Source of the DNA: Alentia gelatinosa
Taxonomy: Eukaryota; Annelida; Polychaeta; Phyllodocida; Polynoidae
NCBI GenBank assembly: GCA_950022655.1
Contig: OX465581.1
Span: forward strand, 32,645,300 to 32,709,299
DNA: 64,000 nucleotides
Reading direction: 5' to 3'
The notes below the pieces were generated by a model. That model saw only the letters and a list, made by a program, of their open reading frames with translations, had not been told where the DNA came from and searched no databases. Below are positions 1 through 9,259 of this stretch, one piece after another. How positions within the stretch are numbered: the first letter of the stretch is position 1; the number at the start of each line of letters is the position of its first letter. Position numbers and translations under genes: made by a program.

Positions 1-383
1 CAACTGGAAAAAGATCACTGTTATCAAGAGATCTTATACCGGGAGAGATTCCAATCCCAGTGGCAGGTTTTTTCGTGCTGCCTACCCCATTCCAATCCGT
101 CGCCATCCTGTCGTTTGGCTCTATATGGTATTTCATACCATATGGAGGATATCTCCGCATGTAGCGAGGATATTTATTCTCGTGGTTTCGACTACTAACC
201 AGTCTCATCAGGCAAGGTGCAGTAGGTGTTCTTCTGTGGTCTTTCCCCCAGAATTTCATTCTGGCGGCGGAGTATGCAGTTCCGTTATTTTTTCGCGTAT
301 GGAAAAAACAGTCGAATCGTTCTCTCTATTTTTGTATGTAGTCCTAGTCTTCACAACTTCTGAGTTTGGGTTTTTGGGGGATC
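1..383. other. 3' flank of Penelope-like element 1
   Basis: This stretch lies downstream of the minus-strand Penelope-like coding region. It probably contains the element's 3' untranslated part or pseudo-LTR, because a hammerhead core sits at 184-211. The plus-strand open frame at 125-433 has no recognisable domain and runs into the terminal repeat, so I do not call it a gene. Confidence 0.4.
184..211 (-). ncRNA. Hammerhead ribozyme core of Penelope-like element 1
   Basis: On the minus strand CTGATGA (211-205) is followed by a stem-loop whose arms GACT and AGTC pair, and then by GAAAC (189-185). This is the conserved hammerhead core order: CUGAUGA, helix II, GAAA. Penelope-like elements are known to carry minimal hammerheads in their terminal repeats, and this one lies just downstream of the minus-strand RT-nuclease ORF. 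Helices I and III could not be assigned with confidence, so catalytic competence is unproven. Confidence 0.6.
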
Positions 384-447
384 ATGTAGGTATAATTTTT
401 TCGTTCCGTTTGCGCCTGTCGGTGCTACAGTAGGAAAAAAAATTTTG
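384..447. repeat. Left arm of PLE1 terminal inverted repeat
   Basis: About 50 uninterrupted bases here (from GGTATAATTTTTTCG onward) are the reverse complement of the right arm at 2874-2940. A few differences lie outside this core. Confidence 0.9.
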
Positions 448-489
448 ACGTGGCATTTGTAACCCGAAGTGTTCTTATGTATGTGATGA

Positions 490-2887
490 CTAGCCGTATC
501 TGTTGTCGAGCGTGTTGAGACCCTCTGGCGCATGAGTTTTTAATCGGTGAATCCAGTTGAATTCAATTTTGTTTCTTAGTCATGCGGCTTCTTTGGACTC
601 AGGATGTCTGTATATATAATCGAGTATATATACTTTGACGTCCTGGGTCCCGTTGTGTGATTTCTGGTTGAAATGGTTTGGGACTTCGTTCTTGCTTCCT
701 TGTTTTTTGATGCAGTTTAGGTGTTCCCTTACTCGTTCCTTGATCTTTCTCTTGGTTTGTCCCACATATTGGGCTTTGCACGTTGCACACTCTATGCAGT
801 AGATGACATTGGAGCTGTTGCACGAGACGTTCCACTTGGTGTGGTGTATTCTGTTCGTGGTTTTGGAAGAGATCGTACCTCCAGTGTCTATCAGTTTGCA
901 GTACTTGCAGTTGGTTTTTGTACACTCGTTTCTGTCCTCTTGTGTTTCTTCCTTGGTTTCACTTCTTGGTGTTTTTATCGGATGTTTCTTTTCTTGCGTT
1001 TCCTTGTCGTCGTCGGTTTTATCCGGTTGGTAGTTGGTTCTTGCTCTTACCAAGATGTCGCGGATGTTTTTCGGTCTTCGATATCCCTTTATTACTTTCT
1101 TCTTGTGAATTTTCTTGGTTGTTATGGATCTGGCTAGGACTTCCCAGTTTTTGTCTACAATTTCACCTATGCTTGCTTGGTTAGGTTGGTATGTAGTGAC
1201 TAGGACTAGGTCGTCTGTCTCCGGTTTGGGCGGTTTGTCTCGGTGTACCAGGTCTTCTCGGTCTTGAGCGTCCACTCTTCTTTTGCAGTCTAGAATAGTC
1301 TTTTCGGGGTATCCTTTTTCTCTGAATTCTTCGATTTTCCTTTTGCAGTTTTTTTTCGTAGTCGTCATCTTTCTTGCAGATTCTTCGTAGTCTCAAAAAC
1401 TGGGAGTAAGGGAGACTGCGTTTCGTTGCTGGTGGATGAGCAGAGTCGTAGTTCAGGTAGGTGTTGGCATCGGTCTCCTTCGTGTAGAGATCTGTGTAGA
1501 TTTCTCGTGTCTCTTCGTTTATCTTAACCTTGGTGTCTAGGAAAGCTATCTCTGTGGTCGAGTGTTCTGACGTGAATTTGATTGTGGGGTGACTTGAGTT
1601 TAGTCTTGAGATCCATTTGTGGAACTCAGTCTCTCCGTGGTTCCAAATTATGAAGATGTCGTCTATGTATCTAAGCCAGATCGTCGGTTTGTGTTCGTTT
1701 CCAGCGTTTAGGTTTTCCTCTAGTCGTTCCATGAAGAGGTTGGCATACGACGGTGCCAATCTCGTTCCCATTGCCGTTCCACTTATTTGCTTGTAGTGTT
1801 CTCCGTTGAACTGGATATTGTTATTTTTCAACACAATTTCCAATAGTTCCACTAGAGAGTCGTTTGTGGGTTTGAGTCCAGGGTCTCCAGTCCTTTGTAG
1901 TTTTTGTCTGATGGCCTCTATTCCTTCGTCGTTGGGGATGTTGGTATACAGTGATCCAACGTCCAGGGTGGCTAGGATGGTGTCCTTGTCCATCTTTCCT
2001 AGGGATTCGATTTTTCGGATGAAATCGTTGGTGTCCTTCACGTAAGACTCGATTTTTGGAACCAGTGGTTTTATGAAGTTGTCAACGAATGTAGAAATCT
2101 TTTCCGTGGCGCAGTTGTTTGCCGAGACTACCGGTCTCCCTGGCGGGGGTCGTTGTGGCTTATGGATTTTCGGTAGAAAGTAGACATGAGGAGCTCTTGG
2201 TTTGTCAGTTCGCAAGGCTCCAGCTATTTTGAGACTGATCTCTCCCTCGCTCGTCATCCTCTCGATTGTTTTTTCTACTTTGTGGTCTATTTCGGCAGTG
2301 ATGTCTCCTTTCGTAGGTTGGTATACCGATTTGTCAGTTAGTTGTCGGTGGGCCTCCTTTATGTAGTCCGTTGTGTTTTGAATGACCGTTGCTCCTCCCT
2401 TGTCTGCGGGCTTGATGGTGACACTGTTGTCCTTTGCTAAGGCTTTCAAGGCCTGTTTTTGTTCCTTGCTGATGTTGTAGGTGCCTCTCTTCTTTTTCGT
2501 CTGTCTGCTGAGATCTATCTCGTTGAGGGTGATGAAGCCCTCCAGGTTCTGGGAACCGGAAGGGGGTTTCCAATTTGACTCTCCTCGTAGTTGTCGGTTG
2601 AGGTTGTTGTTTTCGAAAGTCGCGAAAGATCCCTTGATGTGTGACTCACGGACTTTGGTCGCTGTTGGCAAAAAGTATCCCAGGGTTTCGACTTTTCTCG
2701 GTGTCTCTTTGTCGTCGAAAAATTGTCGTATTCGAAGTTTACGGTGAAATTTATCTAGGTCTATTTTGCGGTCCCCTTCTCCCTGTCCCCCTTGGGTAGG
2801 GCAGAAGTTCAGACCCTTTTCGAGAACTGAGGTTTCTATTTCTGAGAGAGATCTTTCGGAAAGATTTACTACAAAAAAATTGTTTTC
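490..2887 (-). pseudogene. Penelope RT-GIY-YIG endonuclease ORF, frameshifted
   Basis: The N-terminal Penelope motif EKGLNFCPT (about 2800) is followed by the RT core. Visible motifs are TLDVGSLYTNIP, GTAMGTRLAPSYANLFM and the catalytic LRYIDDIFIIW (YIDD box, near 1670), within 2887-1181. The linker and a GIY-YIG nuclease follow in another frame (1368-490), with VIYCIEC and QYVGQT motifs, zinc-ligand-like cysteines and a C-terminal KTHAPEGLNTLDNRYG. The frame changes near 1335-1350, in an A-rich run just after DDDYEKK. An in-frame TGA at 580-582 interrupts the nuclease about 30 codons before the natural TAG (490-492). No initiator ATG is visible upstream. The protein would reverse-transcribe RNA from a nick made by its nuclease; this copy is dead. 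Confidence 0.9.
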
Positions 2888-2940
2888 CTACTGTAGCACC
2901 GACAGGCGCAAACGGAACGAAAAAATTATACCTACCTGTC
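2874..2940. repeat. Right arm of PLE1 terminal inverted repeat
   Basis: This is the reverse complement of 384-447. The RT frame is open up to 2887, and an in-frame TAG at 2888-2890 lies inside this arm, so the repeat truncates the coding region at its N-terminal side. Confidence 0.9.
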
Positions 2941-3339
2941 AACACTTATTGAATTACGTCCTCAAAATGGATGGGAAAACTAATAAAACAAAAAAACCTC
3001 TGACGCAATTGGTGTCCATGAAGAAGTACAGTATATCCTCATAAGGAAGTTACTTATTATTGTATTGGAATGTATAGCAGGAATCCATCATCATCATTAA
3101 TTCATTATTCGTTATATTGGTTCACCGTGTACTATGGGTATATGTTGTACAAAGTTATAATTGTATTGCGAAAGGACAGTATAATTCACGTAAATCGAAC
3201 TTTACTGTAAAACATCAATGTACTGTTGGAATATGGAGGGACCAAGCGGAAGATCGGCCCAGCCGAGCTTGGGTTGTTAACAACAATGTATTGTTTAATA
3301 TCACCCTAATAAAAATCACTTAAAAAAACACAAAAAAAC
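2941..3339. other. No gene recognised
   Basis: AT-rich sequence between the Penelope-like element and the tyrosine recombinase ORF. A short frame at 3117-3323 shows no domain. The 5' part of the recombinase element (RT/RNase H and the expected A1 repeat) is not found here. Confidence 0.6.
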
Positions 3340-4185
3340 ATGAAATTCTGCACTGATTATGAACTAGTTCCATTGCCTGCAACTGTTCAAACTATTTGTT
3401 TATATTTAGCCTTTATGGCTAGATCATTCAAGTATTCCTCCATCACAAATTATTTGTCTGCAGTGTGGGTTCTGCATTGCCTAAATGACATTCCCCATGT
3501 TGAGATTGATTCTTTTCGTATTAAACAAACCTTATTAGGTATTAAGAGAACCATAGGAGGATCTACAACTCAGGCTAGACCAATTACTAAACTTGAAATG
3601 TTGTATATTTTTTATTCATTGAATATTAATAACTCAGAGGATTTATGTTTTTGGTGTTGCAGCCTCCTTGGCTTCAGAGCCTTGCTCAGAAAATCGAATA
3701 TTCTGGAAGAAGGTTATGCTCTCACAGTTGATGATATCGAATTATCAGAAGATTATGTCATTATTTCCATTATTAAGGCAAAAACTATTCAATTCCAAGA
3801 CAGAATTCTTAGAATTCCTTTTCGTAAAATTCATAAATCTCCTTTCTGTGTTTTAACACAAATTGTAAAGTTATTATCTCTTGTAAAATTAAACAAAAAC
3901 TCACAATTAATGTCTTATAATAAGAATGGCAAGGTAATCAGAGCCACTTATTCATGGTTTACACATAAGTTAAGATCTTTATTGATTTCCTTGAATTTAG
4001 AACAATGTTCTTCTCACTCGTTCCGAAGGGGAGGGGCTTCAGCTCTTTTCCAGGCAGGTATACCTTTGGTAGAGGTAAAAGAGTTAGGTGATTGGGCCAG
4101 CTGGTCCGTTCTCCTTTACCTGCGTCGGTCCATGGACCAAAAGAAGCTCCTGGACCGAGAAATTATTGACAAACTTTTTTTCTGA
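3340..4185 (+). CDS. Tyrosine recombinase (DIRS/Ngaro-like)
   Basis: A 281-codon ORF without internal stops. Residues 1-70 resemble the helical SAM-like core-binding domain. The catalytic domain follows: LLGFRALLRKSNIL holds the first catalytic Arg region (about residues 108-121), HSFRRGGAS gives the H-x-x-R pair (about 228-236), and GDWASWSVLLYL supplies the Trp in the second His position and the nucleophile-region Tyr (about 249-260). This pattern matches recombinases of DIRS-order and Crypton elements, which integrate circular cDNA or DNA intermediates by strand exchange. The ORF opens inside the core-binding domain, so the true N-terminus, or an upstream exon or ORF, is probably missing. 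ATG 3340 is simply the first available start. Confidence 0.8.
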   Translation: MKFCTDYELVPLPATVQTICLYLAFMARSFKYSSITNYLSAVWVLHCLNDIPHVEIDSFRIKQTLLGIKRTIGGSTTQARPITKLEMLYIFYSLNINNSEDLCFWCCSLLGFRALLRKSNILEEGYALTVDDIELSEDYVIISIIKAKTIQFQDRILRIPFRKIHKSPFCVLTQIVKLLSLVKLNKNSQLMSYNKNGKVIRATYSWFTHKLRSLLISLNLEQCSSHSFRRGGASALFQAGIPLVEVKELGDWASWSVLLYLRRSMDQKKLLDREIIDKLFF

Positions 4186-4203
4186 GTTTGGTTTGGCTGG
4201 TTT

Positions 4204-4313
4204 GGAGGTTTTATTCACAAATAAATTGACTAATGCCAACCTCACTCATTCTTTATTATGTTTCAATCATCTATTATTACTATATATTGAAATACGTATC
4301 TTTCCAGTTTATA
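4204..4313 (+). repeat. Direct repeat copy 1 (candidate B1)
   Basis: This 110-bp unit begins GGAGGTTTTATTCAC and ends CCAGTTTATA. It is repeated at 4526-4635 with two substitutions and starts 18 bp after the recombinase stop codon. Confidence 0.9.
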
Positions 4314-4525
4314 AGGGAAATAAACCCCTAAGGTTTATTTAAGTATAAATGCAGGAATAGGACACCAGAGGGACCCCTTGGGACCGCTTCCAGGGATCAT
4401 TACCAGAGGGCACCACAGGCACCACCGCGGCACACCTCGACTTGGTGAATCAAGACACCAAGGATCGGCCTCTCCCTCCTCAACCACCGTCGAGACCAGA
4501 CATCAAGAAATTGTTTTTTATTATC

Positions 4526-4635
4526 GGAGGTTTTATTCACGAATAAATTGACTAATGCCAACCTCACTCATTGTTTATTATGTTTCAATCATCTATTATT
4601 ACTATATATTGAAATACGTATCTTTCCAGTTTATA
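4526..4635 (+). repeat. Direct repeat copy 2 (candidate B2)
   Basis: The second copy of the 110-bp unit. The 212 bp between the copies would be the A2 segment of a Ngaro-type terminus. Its A1 partner is not visible upstream in the window. Confidence 0.9.
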
Positions 4636-5848
4636 CATATATATAAAGGCGATCAGCTATCTACTACAAGTTAGGCACCACTGAAAGGGGTTTTAGTTAA
4701 AAGGTGATCAATCGTTACCCCTGAGTGGTTGCCGGGACGTGGTTAGTGAACCCGTATCACTAGGGGTCACACCGAGTTAAGTCTATGGAGATTTATATGA
4801 GGAGTAGGATAAGTGTAAGGCATTGTATAATTGTGAAGCCATTTTGAAAATGATGTATTACAAGATGGAGTCAAACTAAAATAAGTCCTCACAGTAAAGC
4901 GCCTAAAAGGTAAGACCGCAAAAAAATAGATATCCATTTTATGAAAGCCCCTTCCTTATGGCGAACATTGGACAAAGCCAGAAATTCCAATACCTATGTC
5001 ATATCTACTCTGGACATCGGTCTTGGGCAAGAGGTATACTAGTAAGTAGAAGATTTGAAACAGCACCAAGAATCATTACATCTCTCGGGAACATCCAAAC
5101 TCAAAGGTTACAGTAACAGAGAAATGATGCATCCTCCGTCAGGTGAGATGGAATTGATGCAAGAACAGTGCAGCTAACTGGTGAGTAAAGCAAGAACTAT
5201 GTACTATGCGTCCTACTGTGTCATCCTAATGTCCAATCTGTACGTTTTGAAGTATTCCAGTCTCAGCCCAATTCTATTCTAAAGCTATTTACATTTCATT
5301 GAAAGGTCACTTTCTAGATTGAAAACGAAAGTATTCCCATACGCATTACACTAGGGATTACAAAACAGTTCACACATCATAGCGGGTTGGTCCTAGTTCT
5401 TCACATTCTAAAATGATTAGGTTGGTATAACACGTCTGTTCTAGAAACTGCAGTAAAGTACGTGAATACAGATTTGATATGCATTTTTATTTTCAAAAAG
5501 GAGGCTGGTGGCAAGGAATTCTGAGTTTCTTCCCCCTACATGCTTACAACAGAAGTCTCTAATACGTTCATACAGTTCTCATGGTCTTAGGTTACTTTTC
5601 TAACACGTTTTGAATCATAATCATGAATCATTCTGAACGTTACATGCATTGTGAAACATTGCTATTGCCATGAAGATTGACCTAGTTATGTTCACATAGC
5701 GGCATGTGCAGAGGTAATGACAGGTGATTTAAGTAACAGGATATATAGAATATACGAAATAGAAAGCAGAATAAATGTGTGTAAAGCTGCAACTTATCTC
5801 GATCTCCCTTATAGTACCCGGTACATAATATTTGTCATAGATGAGATG
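4636..5848. other. Intergenic, nothing recognised
   Basis: AT-rich unique-looking DNA. The block at 4690-4790 looks superficially like a structured RNA, but I could not assign tRNA boxes or any known RNA. No supported coding region. Confidence 0.5.
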
Positions 5849-6229
5849 TTAACCCATTCAAGACAGGGGTCTGTGGCAGAGCCCTGTTGGTTGGGGCGGG
5901 TACTTTGGATTGGCATAACTCCAGGGGACGGGTCAAATTTTGTCTAAACCCAATTTCCATTATTTGATCATGTGATATGACACATCATTCTTATCTATAT
6001 TATTTGCTTTACCAAATAATATCACATACTAAAGCATAGGTATATTCTCTGAAAGTTTCAGATATATTGATCAATTATTTCTTCATAAAACAATGAAATG
6101 GTAAATATTACTAAATTTCATAAATAATGCCTCAAGACATTATCCGGTCTCCGCGGGGGAATGCCCCAAGGCATTATCCGGTCTATGCTGGGGAATGCCT
6201 CAAGGCATTATACGCCCTGAAAGGGTTAA
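5849..6229. mobile_element. piggyBac-like MITE with TTAA target duplication
   Basis: TTAA occurs at 5849-5852 and 6226-6229, directly flanking 373 bp whose ends are CCCATTCAAGAC and, inverted, CCCTTTCAGGGC (9 of 12 identical). A TTAA duplication with CCC-starting termini is the hallmark of the piggyBac superfamily. There is no transposase inside, so this would be a non-autonomous copy. The right half consists of a tandem repeat. Confidence 0.65.
6127..6225. repeat. 34-bp tandem repeat, three units, inside the MITE
   Basis: Units begin ATGCCTCAAGACATTATCC, ATGCCCCAAGGCATTATCC and ATGCCTCAAGGCATTAT. Each contains a short palindrome (TGCCTCAAGGCA type), so every unit can form a small hairpin. 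Confidence 0.85.
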
Positions 6230-7949
6230 CACCCATATCCAGCTAGGATGCCAAAAACATATTTCCCTAAAGTCTATTCCTATCTAAAGGTGAAAAATCG
6301 AATGAATAACCTTAATACCGACATCTTCGATCCATTTACTCAATCTAAATTATCAATATATACTTGAAATAATCTTATGCTTTACTTTTATCTACTATAT
6401 AATTGGGGATAGAATGAATTTGTCAGTATAATTTCAAATTACTTATGAAATTGAGGTTCAAAATATATGAACCTTCTAGAATCTTCAACCCTATTTATAA
6501 AGTTCATTTATCATGCATGTCATTTTGAATAACAAGATGTCTTCTTAATTGCAGACATAAAAGTAGTGACTGACATGATATCGTTTGAGGCCTAATCCAT
6601 TTATCATTTTTTCTATTACTAAATAACATCAAGTATTACACATATTGGAGAAAATATACCCCATCTTCAAGTGTGGCCACAGCATAGCATTTATAAGTTA
6701 ATTAATGATGATTAATGCATTAATCTGAAATGACAACAAATGCTTGCAGATCTATAAGGAACAAAGTTCCATGAATTGCGTAAAGTAGTGGAACAATTTA
6801 TTTTAGTATGGTGTTGCCTTACATTAAGAAGATTTCAAAAACAAACACTATAATAGCAGAGTTAGGGGAATTATAACCCTTTACAAGCATCACATGCACT
6901 ATGGATAGTCCCATGTTTTCATAATAGGACTGTTATGCATGCGTATAAACAGTTCGAGAATGCTTTAATCTTTTCTATAAAAGTCACCATAAAAATATCC
7001 AGGCTAAACATTCAATTCATACTTATTATAACGAGTCCAATTTTATATACTGTACATGTATGGTTTACATGCTGTACCAACTGAAATGACGATAAGGCCT
7101 TCTTTTTTTTTGGGGGGGGGGGTTACTTTAGCCTATTATTACTTTTGATTTTGCCTTGATTCATTCGAACTAAAATCAACCTTGTTTTCTTTCAGAGGGC
7201 AGTGAATGATCAGCATCGCTTCATTGTGAGAAAGAATGTAAAATAGAGAATATTATTAACATAGAGACTATAAGCCGGGGACACACCAAGGGAGAAACGA
7301 CAGGGATCTCCGGAATCTCCAACGAAAAGGCATGTATGTGAGATATTATTTAAGAGTAATATCTCCCATCGATGATGTAGCATCTCAGACCAATAATCAA
7401 ATGAAATGTGAAATGATAGCTCAAATAAAAGCGGAAATCGCTGCGTTTCTCGCATGATGTGCCCCGGCTAAAAGATTCACATTCTAAAACGCATATCGCG
7501 TGATACTAAGTTAGTGCAAACATCATAGAATAAGCTATAAGTGATTGGTGCATGGATGTGTATCATAATGAGCTCGATACGCGATGCCGCAATATTATGC
7601 TAAGTCATATGAAATGGGATAGAAATAGCCACCTGTTTTATCTAAAAATTCCAACTCAAGCCTCACCGTTGGTCGTTAAATCAATTCAAAAGACAAAATT
7701 TGTTATCATTTCGCATTATATAAGCATGTCAGAAGCATTACATATAGTGAACCGTATAATGATGTTATTAGACTCTAGTTATGTTAAAAGAATTAATTCC
7801 TGAATTTCTTACTTCATAATATGTATGCTGAGAAAATAATCCTATCACCCGATTAATTCCTGAAAGATAGGATAAATCTGCTCATCCACTTCCATTGTGT
7901 ATTCGATCTAGGCATACAGTTTCTGAAAGATTAGATAGAAATTGACATT
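6230..7949. other. Intergenic, nothing recognised
   Basis: AT-rich DNA with a T/G homopolymer tract near 7101-7122 and no ORF with a recognisable domain. The frames at 7210-7455 and 7552-7803 look random. Confidence 0.6.
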
Positions 7950-8112
7950 CTCAATGTTAATAATTATTAAGATATCTATCAGAAATCTAATTACAAACGG
8001 CTGACATAAAGAGAAAGATTAAGATTTACATTCCCAATTCTAATAGTTATGAAGATATCTATCAGAAATCTAATTACAAACGGCTGACATAAAGAGAAAG
8101 ATTAAGATATAG
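7950..8112. repeat. Tandem duplication of about 82 bp
   Basis: The block ending AACGGCTGACATAAAGAG is repeated head-to-tail. The 3' two thirds of the units are identical (through GAAAGATTAAGAT) and the 5' third is diverged. It lies just downstream of the IGFBP/Kazal gene's stop codon. Confidence 0.85.
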
Positions 8113-8363
8113 TCCAGATGCAAGTATTTCATGATACATGTGTTTGCATATGCACATAAGTACGTGCATGGCAGAGGTACCTACCGATATCAAACATACT
8201 GACTAGATTGTAATTCACTTGAAGTAGAATGTTCTTAAATATGTGCGTGTTTGATTACTGAAGGCATATGACGTGGCTCACTGCATCTCACTAAATGGCG
8301 TTGTAGTACTGCAGATAACCGCTTCAGATATATTCTCGAGAATGACCAAATTATATCCTTTCT

Positions 8364-9170
8364 CTACACTGGGAATCGATGTGCTTGTTGATTGAAGAAC
8401 CTGAACTTGTTTCGCAGAGAACCGTCTCGATTGCGCGCTTCTTGATCTCGTTTTGGTCGTCGATCGTGACCTCGTTCCGATTTCTGCCGTTTAGGCTTTT
8501 TCCGGCGCCGTTGACGTCGCGCCTGCGCGACACGCTCTCGCTGTTGTTTTCGCTTGGTCTTTTTAGTCTCGCTGTTGGGTACGCATGCGCCTTTGTGGGC
8601 GACACGAATCTTTCTGTTCTGTGTGCACTCAGCCACCTTAAGATAGCATTTAGAGCGGTATGTCTTGCCGTCCCGTCCACATACCTCGCGACGGTCCTGG
8701 CGCCTACACCAGAAGAGGCTAGGGCATCGGCAAAGAGGGATTCCCTGTATATTCAAAACACACATCTCACTGCCTCGACAATTAACATCTGAACATGTGT
8801 GATCTGCAAGAAATGAAAAGAGAATCAGCTTATTTTTTGTTGAGATGACTGGAAATCTATGAAATACACGAATGCAAAAGGGAGCCCACTTGGAGTTCTA
8901 AGTCGTAGAAGTTAGGAGTAGGCCTAATTAGAAAATAAAAACAATGAAATACATATGTACATCTTATCATGGGACAAAATGTATAATGAATATTGGAATT
9001 CTATTTGCAAGCAGCATTTCATAAATCATAAGCAACAACTGCATCTCATCAAAGGGATATATATACTTTTCAACTTTTCATTTTATTATCAATGGCAGTT
9101 CATGTCAAATAAATATAATACCAACTCCCAATCTCCAGTCACATATTTCTCTTGTTACTACTACCATACC

Positions 9171-9259
<89 letters not shown>

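Larger units (their letters stand above)
384..2940 (-). mobile_element. Penelope-like element 1 (RT + GIY-YIG), decayed
   Basis: The element has a single protein-coding region on the minus strand, bounded by a near-perfect inverted repeat of about 60 bp (384-447 and 2874-2940). It encodes a Penelope-type reverse transcriptase followed by a GIY-YIG nuclease, the layout specific to this retroelement order. The reading frame is damaged (see the pseudogene entry), so this copy is not autonomous. The inverted terminal arrangement fits the pseudo-LTR copies that these elements leave through aberrant target-primed reverse transcription. No target duplication was identified. Confidence 0.88.
3340..4635 (+). 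mobile_element. 3' end of a Ngaro/DIRS-like YR retroelement
   Basis: A tyrosine recombinase ORF is followed by two 110-bp direct copies (4204-4313 and 4526-4635) that differ at only two positions and are separated by 212 bp. Ngaro-type elements end in B1-A2-B2 split direct repeats after the recombinase, and this tail has the B1-x-B2 form. The upstream RT/RNase H and A1 were not found, so the element is 5'-truncated or is a non-autonomous recombinase-only derivative. The near-identity of the repeats suggests recent activity. A Crypton-type origin is the alternative. Confidence 0.65.

Noticed and set aside
721..1184. Plus-strand hydrophobic frames over the Penelope element
   Set aside because: Shadows of the minus-strand GIY-YIG coding region.
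4680..4800. Possible tRNA-like or structured RNA block
   Set aside because: No consistent A and B boxes and no cloverleaf could be drawn.
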